The notes beneath the pieces were generated by a model. The model saw only the letters and a program-made list of their open reading frames with translations. It made no database searches and was not told the origin of the DNA. Both the position numbers and the translations under genes were made by a program. 64,000 nt of DNA from the NCBI RefSeq assembly GCF_015694735.1, contig NZ_JADQDP010000003.1:1084691-1148690 (forward strand), written 5' to 3'. Positions 9,198 to 18,655 of this stretch are shown one piece after another. Position 1 is the first letter of the stretch, and each line of letters opens with the position of its first letter. The DNA is from Hymenobacter properus (GTDB lineage Bacteria > Bacteroidota > Bacteroidia > Cytophagales > Hymenobacteraceae).

Positions 9198-9799
9198 GGG
9201 GTGAAGAGGGAAAAGGTTGAACAATACGGGTGGAGCAGGGTGGAAAATTAGCAAAACCAGCCTATCGAAAGGGCCCTGGTACATGCTTTTGGCAATGTAA
9301 TGTAGAAAGAAAGCTCGGGCAGTTACAAAAAATCAACCGCATTTTAAGCCAAATGAAAACGGGCTGCCGAGCTGAAAAGGCAGTCAATTACATGCTTATG
9401 ATGGTTTTTGCGCTATAAAAAACTTTATCAGGTTATTTATGAAACCCTTGTAAATCCGAAAGGCGCGTCGAAGCGCGACCAAGCATTGATGCACGTCTTT
9501 CAATATATAGGAGTGCGCTGTGCGAACGAATGGGAATCAGGGACGTGGCACCGGCATCACGTTGCAGATATGCGGGCCCGAGGAAGTTTTAAAACATGCA
9601 GGCAAAAGGAACTAAATAAATATCACGAATAAGTTCCATAATATCAAAATTTCGTCAAGTCTGGCCCGTAATTTGCTCTTGGTTTGAAGCCTTTGTGGGT
9701 ACTTCTTGGCACTCCGTTTTTCCGCCTGTATCTTGGGCCGCTGATTCGACAGTACCCACCCCTGCTGCGTTTTTTACTTCACTTCACCCCTTTTCACCC
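9198..9799. other. Divergent intergenic region between two surface-protein genes
   Basis: 602 bases, AT-richer than the flanks. Short open frames in it (for example 9408-9632) have no start context or recognisable product. It must hold the promoters for both flanking genes. I can place only the rightward one, at 9706-9736. Confidence 0.6.
9706..9736 (+). promoter_or_regulatory. Bacteroidota-type promoter for the CHU_C protein gene
   Basis: TTG at 9706-9708 lies 20 bases before TATCTTGG at 9729-9736, close to the Bacteroidota primary-sigma pattern TTG-N19-21-TAnnTTTG. This would give a leader of about 55 bases before the ATG at 9800. Confidence 0.55.
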
Positions 9800-12427
9800 A
9801 TGAGAAAAATCTTACATTCCTTCACCATGCTGCTCTTTGCGTGTGGCCTGCTTATGGGCAGCGCGCAGGAAGCACGCGCTTCCCACTTGCTGGGCGGTGA
9901 TATGACCTACGTGTCGCTGGGCAACAACCAGTACCGCGTGAAATTCCGCCTCTATCGCGACTGCTCCGGTATCACGCCCAGCGCTTTCACGCTGAGCTGC
10001 AAAAACGGAGGTTGCAGTGCCGCCGCTTCCGTAACCGCTCCCTTTGTGCAGCAAGGGGCTGTTGAAGCCGGTAACCCGTTCTGCGCCGCCGTATCGGCCG
10101 GGCCTTGCCAAGGCCCTGTTGGCCTTCCCAACTACGACGTGTATAACTACACGGCCACGGTGACCCTGACCCCTGGGCAGTGGATTCTGAGCACCGACCA
10201 AAACGCTCGTCCGGCCCTGGCCAACATCCAAGCCGGCGACCTGTACGTGGAAGCCACCCTCGACAACCGCAACCAGGGCAGCACGGCCGTGGCCAACAAC
10301 TCGCCCCAGTTCGACCCGCAGGATATTCCGATTCAATATGCTTGCTGGAAGCAGCGCCAAACCATCACCTTCTCCTCGACCGAGGCCGACGGTGACTCCC
10401 TGGTGTACTCGCTGGCAGCTCCCTTGCAATCTTGCGGCACGCCCGCTACTTACAACACGATGCCCGGTAGCGGCGCAGTGCTGGCTCCCATCAACTGCCC
10501 CGGCGGTGGCCAAGGCTTCTTCAGCTTCCCGGGCATGCCCTCCAGCCTGTATAGCCCCACCAACCCCATTCGCCTCGGCCTCGACACGGTGGGCACTTGC
10601 CCCCTGCGGACCGGTGTAGCCCGCACGTTCAACTTCAACCAGCAGTCGCGCACCATCACCTTCACGCCTGGCTACTACGACCCGGCTGCCGGCGCTGCTG
10701 GTGGGGGCAACAAGTACCAGATTGCCGTGCTTATCACCGAGTATCGCCGCATCAACGGCGTGCGCCGCATTATCGGCACGGTGCGCCGCGAAGCCAACAT
10801 CATCGTGATTGACTGCGGCAACAACAGCACCCCCAACCCCGTGCAGGCCAACGCCGTGACGACGAACTCGAACACGACGACGGTGAACACGACCGACACG
10901 ACCCGCATCGACGTACGCAGCTGCAACTACTCGCGCGTGGAGCTCAACTTCACCGACCCCGACAACCTGCGTACCCCCAGCGCCGGCCAGCTGCTGACTG
11001 TGACGCTGCCCCCGAACATCAACACCGACCCCCGCTACTTGGATTCGGGCGACGTGGGTACCTTCAGCCTGAGCGGCAACGGCACCACCAACCCCAAGGG
11101 CGTGTTCTTCTTCCAGCCCTCGCCTACCACCGTGGGCCGCACCATCCTGTTGAGCTTCAAGATTGAAGACAACGCCTGCCCCATCAAGGGTGTGCAAAAC
11201 CGGGTGCTGGTAATTCGCGTGCTGCGCGGCAACTTCGCCACGGCCGCTGCCACCATCGGCAGCCCCGGCATCGGCGCCCAAACGCCGGCTTCTATCTGCC
11301 CCGGCGGTTCGCTGACCATCCAAGGCAACGTGCTCCGTCCGGACTCCATCCGCCGCATTGCCAACAACACCACCGTGCTCCAGCCCTACTCCTTCCAGTG
11401 GAGCGTGGCTCCGGGCGGCAACGGCCTGCCGGCCGTGACGAACACCCAGAATATCTCCGTGAACCCCACCGTGACCACCCGCTACCTGCTGCGCATTACG
11501 CCGCAGCTGGGCTTTGCCCAAGGCTTGTGCGGCGACACGACGTCGGTGCTGGTGCGCGTGGTTCCCCAGCCCGTAGTAACGGCCACGGCTTCGCTGCCCA
11601 CCGTTTGCCTAGGTTCGCCCGTTACTTTGACGGCTGCGGCTACCCGGCCGACCGGCACGGGGAGCAATCTGAACGATACTTATACCTATACGTGGACGGG
11701 TGCCGGTGTACCGGCAAACACTCGGGGCACCACATACACGGCGCGTCCCACCACGCTTGGGGTCAATACCTATACGGTAGCTGCCAACGGCGCTTCGCCC
11801 TATGGTTGCACGGCCACTGCCACGGTACAGGTACTAGTTGTACCTGTGATAACGACCAAGTTCATTACCGCCGACTCGGTGGGTACCAATGGTAAGTACA
11901 CCAACAACCCGCCCATCACCTTCACCTTCACCAACCAAACCACTCCTGGCGTTGGCGTAGCAGGTGCTCCCACGGCTTATGCTTGGACGTATCAGCGCTT
12001 CAAGGACGTACAGGAGGCACCGGTAGGCGACCCGGCAGTAGCCTTCGGCGGCAACTCGGCTTCGCCTGGCCCGCTCAAGCTCACGGAGGCCGGCTACTAC
12101 CGGGTGCGTCTGACCGTGACGGTGCCAGCCGCCTCAGCCAGCTGCAGCACGCTGTTTTCGGAGCGTATTGTCTTCGTGCCGGACTTGAAGGTGCCGAACA
12201 TTATTACTCCCAACGGTGACAACCAGAACGACTACTTCCGTGTCTCGTCGGTTAATGTAACCAACAGCAAAATCGAGATTTACAACCGCTGGGGCCGTAA
12301 GGTGTACGAGCAGTCGAACTACGCCAATAACTGGGGCGGCGACAACCAACCCGCTGGCGTATACTACTACTTGCTGACCGACAGCAAAGGCGTTCAAACC
12401 AAAGGCTGGGTAGAAGTAGTGCGCTAA
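9800..12427 (+). CDS. Gliding-motility-associated C-terminal domain protein (T9SS type B)
   Basis: 875 residues. The ATG at 9800 precedes a signal peptide ending near QEARA. The N-terminal region (SHLLGGDMTYVSLGNNQYRV) is the conserved opening of a large family of Bacteroidota surface proteins. The middle has Ig/PKD-like beta-sandwiches. The last ~85 residues (PNIITPNGDNQNDYF to KGWVEVVR) are the CHU_C / type B sorting domain recognised by T9SS. The upstream in-frame extension to 9695 lacks a signal peptide and was rejected. A strong terminator follows. Likely a surface or filament-forming protein; its involvement in gliding is only suggested by the domain name. Confidence 0.9.
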   Translation: MRKILHSFTMLLFACGLLMGSAQEARASHLLGGDMTYVSLGNNQYRVKFRLYRDCSGITPSAFTLSCKNGGCSAAASVTAPFVQQGAVEAGNPFCAAVSAGPCQGPVGLPNYDVYNYTATVTLTPGQWILSTDQNARPALANIQAGDLYVEATLDNRNQGSTAVANNSPQFDPQDIPIQYACWKQRQTITFSSTEADGDSLVYSLAAPLQSCGTPATYNTMPGSGAVLAPINCPGGGQGFFSFPGMPSSLYSPTNPIRLGLDTVGTCPLRTGVARTFNFNQQSRTITFTPGYYDPAAGAAGGGNKYQIAVLITEYRRINGVRRIIGTVRREANIIVIDCGNNSTPNPVQANAVTTNSNTTTVNTTDTTRIDVRSCNYSRVELNFTDPDNLRTPSAGQLLTVTLPPNINTDPRYLDSGDVGTFSLSGNGTTNPKGVFFFQPSPTTVGRTILLSFKIEDNACPIKGVQNRVLVIRVLRGNFATAAATIGSPGIGAQTPASICPGGSLTIQGNVLRPDSIRRIANNTTVLQPYSFQWSVAPGGNGLPAVTNTQNISVNPTVTTRYLLRITPQLGFAQGLCGDTTSVLVRVVPQPVVTATASLPTVCLGSPVTLTAAATRPTGTGSNLNDTYTYTWTGAGVPANTRGTTYTARPTTLGVNTYTVAANGASPYGCTATATVQVLVVPVITTKFITADSVGTNGKYTNNPPITFTFTNQTTPGVGVAGAPTAYAWTYQRFKDVQEAPVGDPAVAFGGNSASPGPLKLTEAGYYRVRLTVTVPAASASCSTLFSERIVFVPDLKVPNIITPNGDNQNDYFRVSSVNVTNSKIEIYNRWGRKVYEQSNYANNWGGDNQPAGVYYYLLTDSKGVQTKGWVEVVR

Positions 12428-12450
12428 GCGCCTCCTGCTTACTCCACCAG

Positions 12451-12486
12451 AAAAAGGGTGCCGCGATTATCGCGGCACCCTTTTTT
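12451..12486. terminator. Bidirectional rho-independent terminator
   Basis: The perfect stem GGGTGCCGCGA/TCGCGGCACCC is flanked by an A5 tract and a T6 tract. It lies between the convergent CHU_C protein and CDF transporter genes. Confidence 0.95.
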
Positions 12487-12544
12487 GCGTTTAGGCTTAT
12501 GCAGAATAATGGTTACGGCTTGGCTGAGCTTCGCCTCACCGCGT

Positions 12545-13531
12545 TTAGGCTAAGTGGTGGCGCTCGTTTTTCACGGCGTTGTGAATGTCCCAAACCACTT
12601 CTTGGCGGAAAGGATGCAGGCGCACCGGGCACTCGGCCATGAGGCACAACGAACAAGCCGCAAAGGTGCAGGGGTCGGCGTGCACAAACATTTCTACATC
12701 TACTGCGAAACGCTCCTTGATGAGCTCCTCGATATCAAACAACTGGGAGTGCACTTCTTCCAGCGTGAAGTAGTAGGGCATCTGCATGTGGCAATCAATG
12801 TGCAGGTTGGCGCCGTAGCGCTGCACGCGCAGGTTGTGCACGTCAATCCACTGCTGGCGGCGCTGGGCTTGCAGCTCGGCAATGACGGCCGTGACGGTGG
12901 CCGTATCGGCCTCGTCCATCAGGCCCGAAACGGCGCGGCGCAGCATCCGCCAGCCGTTCACCAGGATGAAGCCACCCAGCAGCAGGGCTGCGCCCGTGTC
13001 GAAGCGCACCACGCCCGTGACGGCTACCAGCACCAGCGCCAGCGACGACACGATGGAGGTGAGGGCATCGATGTAGAGGTGCTGCCCGTCGCCCACCAGC
13101 GCTACCGATTTCAGTTGCTTGCCCGCGCGCACCAGCACCAGGCCTACACCCAGGTTCACGAAGGCTGTGCTGGCTAGCAGCGCCACGCCCCAATCGGGCC
13201 GGGCCACGGGCTGCGGGTGCAGCAGGCCCTGGGAAGCATGGTAGAGAATGAAGGCACCGGCCATAAAAATCAACCCGCCCTCAAAGCCAAGCGAGAGGTT
13301 TTCTATTTTGCCATGCCCGTAAGGATGGTTTTCGTCCTTGGGCAGGCCGGCCAGGTAGAGGCTATAAAGCGCAAACCCGCTGGTGAAGACGTTGATGATG
13401 CTCTCGAGCGCGTCGGTGAGCACCGCCTGCGAGCGGGTGAGGTGGTAGGCGTAGAACTTGATGGCCACCAGCCCTACGCTCACCAGAAGGGAAAGCAGGC
13501 CGAGGCGGCGTTTGGTTTGCGAAGAAGTCAT
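12545..13531 (-). CDS. Cation diffusion facilitator (CDF) metal exporter
   Basis: 328 residues, the usual CDF length. Six transmembrane helices lie in the first ~210 residues, followed by a cytoplasmic domain. TM2 carries LTDALESIINV in place of the more common DxxxD site, the loop has HPYGHGK, and TM5 carries HLYIDALTS (HxxxD). The C-terminus adds a cysteine cluster, DPCTFAACSLCLMAECPVR, which is not part of classical CDF proteins. It exports a divalent metal against the proton gradient; the ion (Zn, Fe or Mn) cannot be told. It diverges from the Nramp importer gene, so the two probably balance the same metal. A GACCTTTG -7-like box lies about 20 bases before the start. Confidence 0.9.
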   Translation of the reverse strand: MTSSQTKRRLGLLSLLVSVGLVAIKFYAYHLTRSQAVLTDALESIINVFTSGFALYSLYLAGLPKDENHPYGHGKIENLSLGFEGGLIFMAGAFILYHASQGLLHPQPVARPDWGVALLASTAFVNLGVGLVLVRAGKQLKSVALVGDGQHLYIDALTSIVSSLALVLVAVTGVVRFDTGAALLLGGFILVNGWRMLRRAVSGLMDEADTATVTAVIAELQAQRRQQWIDVHNLRVQRYGANLHIDCHMQMPYYFTLEEVHSQLFDIEELIKERFAVDVEMFVHADPCTFAACSLCLMAECPVRLHPFRQEVVWDIHNAVKNERHHLA

Positions 13532-13714
13532 GCGAACGGGATTTCAGCGCAAAGGTCGGGCGGCGGGCGGCAACCAATCGGGCGGAATGTTTCGTCACAA
13601 CAACGCCAGCAGTTGTGGGGCGCAACGTCAGGGCCCAGGAGATTTTAAATCAATGCGCGCTCACGGCGAAACCTTTTGGGGAGAAAACAGTATTTAAGGC
13701 GGTCGAAATGAATT
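13532..13714. other. Divergent promoter region between CDF and Nramp genes
   Basis: It holds the leftward promoter of the CDF gene: GACCTTTG, read on the minus strand at about 13548-13555. I see no gene in it. Confidence 0.5.
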
Positions 13715-13743
13715 TTTAGATAAGTCTAAATTTTATAGATTTG
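13715..13743 (+). promoter_or_regulatory. DtxR/MntR-like operator overlapping the Nramp promoter
   Basis: A palindrome, TTTAGATAAGTCTAAA, at 13715-13730 has the same layout as DtxR/MntR-family sites (TTTAGGnnnnCCTAAA). It lies 5 bases before a perfect -7 box, TAGATTTG, at 13736-13743. A repressor bound there would block the promoter. That regulator binds Mn or Fe in known systems; the assignment here is inference. Confidence 0.65.
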
Positions 13744-13763
13744 TATTGAAACAATTATTCAAC

Positions 13764-15128
13764 GTGCCTCCTTCTACTCTTACCGAAACGCCCCCCCAAG
13801 CCGAAACGGGCTGGCGACACCCGCGCCGCAGCAATTCGCTGAGCGAGGTGTACGCCAGCATCCGGGTGCCGGGCGCCAATGCCTCGTTCTGGCGCAAGCT
13901 GTTCGCCTTCTGGGGGCCCGGCCTGATGGTGGCCGTCGGCTACATGGACCCCGGCAACTGGGCCACCGACCTGGCCGGCGGCTCCAAGTACGGCTATACG
14001 CTGCTGTCGGTGGTGCTGATTTCTAACTTGTTTGCCATGCTGCTGCAGCATCTGGCGGCCAAGCTCGGCATTGTGACGGGCCGCGACCTGGCCCAAGCCT
14101 GCCGCGACCATTACTCAAGGCCCATCAGCTTGATGTTGTGGTTTTTGTGCGAAATCGCCATTGCCGCCTGCGACTTGGCCGAGGTCATTGGCTCAGCCAT
14201 TGCCCTGAACCTCTTGTTTGGTTTGCCGCTGGCCTGGGGCGTGGTGCTGACCACGCTGGATGTGCTGGTAGTGCTGTTTTTTCAAAATAAGGGCTTCCGC
14301 ATCATCGAAAGCATTGTGGCGGGGCTGATGGTGCTGATTTTCGGCTGCTTCGTGTACGAACTCATCGTGTCGCGGCCCGATTGGGTGGCGCTGGCCCACG
14401 GGCTGGTGCCGCAGCGCGCGGTCGTGACCACGCCGGGCATGCTCTACGTGGCCATTGGCATCCTGGGCGCCACGGTGATGCCGCACAACCTCTACCTGCA
14501 CTCCAGCATTGTGCAAACGCGGCAGATTGAGCAGACAGAGGCCGGCAAGCGCATGGCCATCAAGTTTGCCACCATCGACTCGACGGTGGCGCTGTTCCTA
14601 GCCTTTTTCATCAACGCGGCCATTCTGGTGCTGGCGGCGGCGGCTTTCCATCACAACGGCATGTTGGAGGTGGCCAAAATCCAGGATGCCTACAAGCTGC
14701 TGGCGCCGGTGCTGGGCGCGGGCGCGGCCAGCGTGCTGTTTGCGGTGGCCCTGCTGGCATCAGGGCAGAACTCAACCCTGACCGGCACGCTGGCGGGCCA
14801 GATTGTGATGGAAGGCTTCCTCGATTTCAAGCTGCGGCCCTGGGTGCGGCGGCTCATCACGCGCCTGGTGGCCGTGGTGCCGGCCCTGGTGGTGGCCCTT
14901 ATCTATGGCGAAAGTGGGACGGAAAAACTATTGGTTTTCAGCCAGGTCATTCTCTCGATGCAGCTCAGCTTTGCGGTGGTGCCGTTGGTGCTGTTTACCA
15001 GCAGCCGGGCCAAGATGGGCGTGTTTGTGAACCGGCCGATAGTGCGTGTGCTGGCCTGGTCGGTGTCGGCCGTCATCATTGCCCTGAACGGCTACTTGCT
15101 CTGGGAAACGGCGTTAGGGGAGGGGTAG
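13764..15128 (+). CDS. mntH: Nramp family divalent metal (Mn2+/Fe2+) importer
   Basis: 454 residues from the GTG at 13764. I prefer this to the TTG at 13746 because the -7 box at 13736-13743 puts the transcription start at or after 13746. The conserved TM1 motif DPGN is present (GYMDPGNWATD), as is the TM6 motif MPHNLYLHSS; together these form the metal site of Nramp proton-coupled importers. Further signature: GQNSTLTGTLAGQIVMEGF in TM8. About 11 helices are expected. The palindromic operator at its promoter and the divergent CDF exporter support a role in manganese or iron supply. Confidence 0.92.
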   Translation: MPPSTLTETPPQAETGWRHPRRSNSLSEVYASIRVPGANASFWRKLFAFWGPGLMVAVGYMDPGNWATDLAGGSKYGYTLLSVVLISNLFAMLLQHLAAKLGIVTGRDLAQACRDHYSRPISLMLWFLCEIAIAACDLAEVIGSAIALNLLFGLPLAWGVVLTTLDVLVVLFFQNKGFRIIESIVAGLMVLIFGCFVYELIVSRPDWVALAHGLVPQRAVVTTPGMLYVAIGILGATVMPHNLYLHSSIVQTRQIEQTEAGKRMAIKFATIDSTVALFLAFFINAAILVLAAAAFHHNGMLEVAKIQDAYKLLAPVLGAGAASVLFAVALLASGQNSTLTGTLAGQIVMEGFLDFKLRPWVRRLITRLVAVVPALVVALIYGESGTEKLLVFSQVILSMQLSFAVVPLVLFTSSRAKMGVFVNRPIVRVLAWSVSAVIIALNGYLLWETALGEG

Positions 15129-15140
15129 AGTTTTGCATAG

Positions 15141-15186
15141 CCGAACGGCGTAGAGGCGCGTCAAGCGCCATCCTGCGTCGTTCGGG
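15141..15186. repeat. Hairpin repeat between Nramp and TonB receptor genes
   Basis: Nested inverted repeat: CCGAACG at 15141 pairs with CGTTCGG at the right end, and GGCGC pairs with GCGCC around a 5-base loop. It may act as a terminator for the Nramp gene, although no T-tract follows. Confidence 0.5.
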
Positions 15187-15241
15187 CGGCGCTGGTTGAA
15201 GCTGCACCCTTAAACATTCATACATAATTATTAACCTGCGT

Positions 15242-17704
15242 ATGAAGTCTCTCCTACTCGTGCTGCTGTGGCTGCTGCCGGGCGGCCTGCTGGCTCAAAC
15301 GGGCACGGTCGCGGGCACGGTGCGCGACGAGCAGCAGCGGCCGGTGCCCTACGCCAGCGTGGCTGTGCCTGCTGCGGGCCTGGGTGCCACGGCCGATGCA
15401 AACGGCACTTTCACCATTGCCAACGTACCTCCCGGCGCGGTTCGGGTGCTGGCCAGTGCAGTGGGCTATACGGCTGTGAGTCGCAACTTAACTCTGAGGC
15501 CGGGCGAAACTCTGAGCCTGCCGCTGACCCTGGCCGCCGCGCCCGCCGCCCTGGCCGACGTGGTGGTGACGGGTGTGAGCCGGGCCACCGAAATCCGGCG
15601 CAGCCCCGTGCCCATTGCCACCCTGGGCCGCCGCGAAATCAGCCTCAACGCCAATACCAACGTCATCGACGCGGCCGTGCGCGGCATTCCGGGCCTGAGC
15701 GCCGTGACGACGGGCCCCAATGTGTCGAAGCCCTTCATCCGGGGGCTGGGCTACAACCGCGTGCTAACGCTTTACAACGGCTTGCGCCAGGAGGGCCAGC
15801 AGTGGGGCGACGAACACGGCGTGGAGGTAGACGGCTACGACATCGAGCGCGTGGAAGTGGTGAAAGGCCCCGCCAGCCTGCTCTACGGCTCCGATGCCGT
15901 GGCGGGCGTGGTGAACCTACTGCCTGCCCTGCCCAGCGGACCCGAAGGCCGGTTGCGCGGCGAGGCGCTGGCCGAATACCAGTCGAACAACGGCCTAGTA
16001 GGCAATTCGCTGGGGCTTAACTATCAAAAAAATGGCTTCCAAACCAGCTTTCGGGCCAGCCACCGTCTGGCGCGCGACTACCGTAACAGTGTGGATGGGC
16101 TGGTGTATAACACTGGCTTTCGCGAACTGACGCTCACGGGCATGGCGGGCGTGCGCAAAGCCTGGGGCAGCTCGCACTGGTACCTCACGCTCTACGACAA
16201 CCAGCAGGAAATTCCCGACGGCAGCCGCGACTCGCTCAGCCGTTGTTTCACGCGGCAGGTGGCAGAGAGCGGGCTCGATGACGTGAAGAACCGGCCCTTG
16301 GTGACTGATGAGGAACTGCGCAGCTACGCCATTGGCCCGCTGCACCAGCGCATCCGGCACTACCGTGTGTTCAGCAAAACGCAGGTGGCGCTGGGCGGGG
16401 GCGAGCTGCACCTGCTGTTGGGTGCCCAGCAAAACCAGCGTGAGGAATTTAACCACCCCACGGCGCCCGCCCAGCCGGGCCTGGCTCTGCGCCTGAGCAC
16501 CTTTACCTACGACGTGCGCTACCATTTGCCCGAGTGGCAAGGGCTGGAAGTGAGCGTGGGCAGCAACGGCATGGGCCAGCTCAACCGTCACCTCAACGCC
16601 ACCGACTTCCCCATTCCCAATTACAATCTGCTGGACGCGGGGGGCTTCGTGCTGCTGAAAAAGCCCTTGGGCAAGCTGGAAGTCAGCGGCGGGCTGCGCT
16701 ACGACACGCGGCTGGTGAACTGGGCCGACTTCTACGTGGCGCCCAACCCGGCTACGGGGTTTGACCAGGCCGCCGGCCCGGCGCAACCCGATGCGGTGCT
16801 GCAGTTTCCGGCGTTTCGGCGGCGCTACCAAGGATGGTCGGCCAGCTTGGGGGCGAGCTACGTGGCTACCGAGCAGCTGACGCTGCGCGCCAACCTGGCC
16901 CGCGGCTACCGCGCCCCCAACATCCCCGAAATCGGCTCCAACGGCCTCGACCCCGGCGCCCACATCGTGTACCTCGGCAACCGGGGCTTCGAGCCTGAGT
17001 TCAGCTGGCAGCAGGATGTGGGCGTGCTCTGGCACCAGTCCGAAGTGGATGCGTCGGTGGAGCTGTTTCACAACTATGTGCAGAACTTCATCTACCAGGC
17101 CCGCCTGCAGGACGCCAGCGGCCAGCCGGTCGTCATCGTGCCCGGCAATGTCACATACCAATTCCAGCAGGCTGCTGCCCGCCTCTACGGCCTCGAAGCC
17201 AGCCTAAACTGGCGCCCGGCAGCCCTGCCCTGGCTGGCCTGGAGCAGCAGCGCGGCCTACGTGAGTGGCGAAAGCGCCCAAACTAATTTGCCCGACCATC
17301 AGATAGAAGCCGCCCGCTACCTGCCCCTGATTCCGCCCCTGCGCGGCCGCACCGAGCTGCGGGCCACCGCGCCAGCCCGTGCCGGCCGCTTCACCGGCAC
17401 CTATGGCCGCGTCACGCTGGACGGCAGCGCCCGCCAAAACCGCTTCTACGCCCTCGACAACACCGAAACGGCCACGCCGGGCTACGTGCTGCTGGGCCTG
17501 GGCGCAGGCACCACCTACACCAATCGCGACGGGCGGGCCGTGGCCCAATTCATTGTGCAGGTCGATAACCTCTTCGACACCGCTTACCAGGCCCATCTTA
17601 ACCGGCTGAAGTACTTCGAATACTACGCCGGTACGCCCAACGGCCGCAGTGGCATTTATAATCCGGGGCGCAACGTGGGGGTGAAGGTGCTGGTGCCGTT
17701 TTAG
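15242..17704 (+). CDS. TonB-dependent receptor with carboxypeptidase-like N-terminal domain
   Basis: 820 residues. A signal peptide (1-19, ending LLAQ) is followed by a carboxypeptidase-regulatory-like beta-sandwich (residues ~20-100, TVAGTVRDEQQRPVPYASV). A plug domain comes next, with VVVTGVSRATEIRRSPVPIA and the GPASLLYGSDAVAGVVN block. The beta-barrel ends in the expected aromatic residue (VKVLVPF). There is no SusD partner, so it is probably a siderophore or metal-complex receptor rather than a glycan SusC. The next gene encodes another outer-membrane barrel. The nearby Nramp and CDF genes suggest a metal link; this is inference. Confidence 0.9.
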   Translation: MKSLLLVLLWLLPGGLLAQTGTVAGTVRDEQQRPVPYASVAVPAAGLGATADANGTFTIANVPPGAVRVLASAVGYTAVSRNLTLRPGETLSLPLTLAAAPAALADVVVTGVSRATEIRRSPVPIATLGRREISLNANTNVIDAAVRGIPGLSAVTTGPNVSKPFIRGLGYNRVLTLYNGLRQEGQQWGDEHGVEVDGYDIERVEVVKGPASLLYGSDAVAGVVNLLPALPSGPEGRLRGEALAEYQSNNGLVGNSLGLNYQKNGFQTSFRASHRLARDYRNSVDGLVYNTGFRELTLTGMAGVRKAWGSSHWYLTLYDNQQEIPDGSRDSLSRCFTRQVAESGLDDVKNRPLVTDEELRSYAIGPLHQRIRHYRVFSKTQVALGGGELHLLLGAQQNQREEFNHPTAPAQPGLALRLSTFTYDVRYHLPEWQGLEVSVGSNGMGQLNRHLNATDFPIPNYNLLDAGGFVLLKKPLGKLEVSGGLRYDTRLVNWADFYVAPNPATGFDQAAGPAQPDAVLQFPAFRRRYQGWSASLGASYVATEQLTLRANLARGYRAPNIPEIGSNGLDPGAHIVYLGNRGFEPEFSWQQDVGVLWHQSEVDASVELFHNYVQNFIYQARLQDASGQPVVIVPGNVTYQFQQAAARLYGLEASLNWRPAALPWLAWSSSAAYVSGESAQTNLPDHQIEAARYLPLIPPLRGRTELRATAPARAGRFTGTYGRVTLDGSARQNRFYALDNTETATPGYVLLGLGAGTTYTNRDGRAVAQFIVQVDNLFDTAYQAHLNRLKYFEYYAGTPNGRSGIYNPGRNVGVKVLVPF

Positions 17705-17787
17705 TAGCCCTTCAGACCGTTGGGCTTGGGCTGCTATATAGGATTTGGGCAACGTTACCGTATCTGATTTTCTGCGTACAGGGCGCC

Positions 17788-18642
17788 ATGAAGCACTTTT
17801 TTCTATCCTTGCTACTCTTGCCTGCGTTCGGTTGGGCACAGGCCCCGGCCAAAACTTCCCCTTACGACTCGGCCCATTTCAGCTGGCGCAAACCCGTGCC
17901 GCGCAACCGCCTGCGCGAGCTGCAGCCCGACCGGCCCGGCGTGACCGAAAGCCCGTTCACGGTAGATGCCGGCCATTTCCAGCTTGAAATGGACGCCCTG
18001 CGCCTCATCAACAGCGGCTCGGGCAACGATGATAAAAACCGCGAGCTGCACCTGGCCTACTCCATGCTGAAATTGGGCCTCAGCCGCCGCACCGACGTGC
18101 AACTGGAAGTGCCCCTCTACAGTGTGGCCAAGCAACGAACTTCGGACGCCGACGACTGGCAGGAGCGCCACTCCGGCTTTGGCGACTTGACCCTGCGCCT
18201 GAAGCACAACTTTATAGGCGACGACCAATTGGGCAAATTTGCCATGTCGGTCATTGGCTACGTACGGCTGCCCACTGGTGGCAATGTAGGCGATGGTGCC
18301 ACCGAATACGGTGTGGTGCTGCCCATTGACGTCGAGCTGAGCGACAAAGCCAACCTCGAAGCCCAACTCGAAACCGACCTGAACTACGACCGTGAAACCG
18401 AACAGCGCTATGTGCGCCTGGTGCCCTCAGTGGCTCTCGAGTACGATTTCACAGAGAAGGTGGGGCTTGTGACCGAAGCCGTGGCCATGTGGAACACGGA
18501 GCAGCGCCGCTGGCAGCCCTCCGCCAACATCGCCCCCATTTTCAAGCTCACGCCCAACCTGCAGCTCGACCTCGGCACCCATCTGGCCCTGAGCCGCCTG
18601 ACCGACCACGAATACTTTGTGGGCCTCACCTTCCGCCGGTAA
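17788..18642 (+). CDS. Outer-membrane beta-barrel protein (Phenol_MetA_deg-like transporter family)
   Basis: 284 residues with a signal peptide ending at FGWAQ. The opening LQPDRPGVTESPFTVDAGHFQLEMD is the hallmark of the MetA-pathway/putative outer-membrane transporter family (PF13557 type). Alternating beta-strands run to the C-terminal FVGLTFRR. It lies 83 bases after the TonB receptor in the same direction and is possibly cotranscribed. The substrate is unknown. Confidence 0.8.
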   Translation: MKHFFLSLLLLPAFGWAQAPAKTSPYDSAHFSWRKPVPRNRLRELQPDRPGVTESPFTVDAGHFQLEMDALRLINSGSGNDDKNRELHLAYSMLKLGLSRRTDVQLEVPLYSVAKQRTSDADDWQERHSGFGDLTLRLKHNFIGDDQLGKFAMSVIGYVRLPTGGNVGDGATEYGVVLPIDVELSDKANLEAQLETDLNYDRETEQRYVRLVPSVALEYDFTEKVGLVTEAVAMWNTEQRRWQPSANIAPIFKLTPNLQLDLGTHLALSRLTDHEYFVGLTFRR

Positions 18643-18655
18643 ACCCGCATAATTG

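Noticed and set aside
9408..9632. 74-codon open frame in the divergent promoter region
   Set aside because: No ribosome site, no family and odd composition. The region is more likely regulatory.
9812..11521. 569-codon minus-strand open frame under the CHU_C gene
   Set aside because: Shadow of the plus-strand gene, with no recognisable domain.
13746..13763. TTG at 13746 as the Nramp start codon
   Set aside because: It lies at or before the transcription start implied by the -7 box at 13736-13743. The GTG at 13764 fits better.
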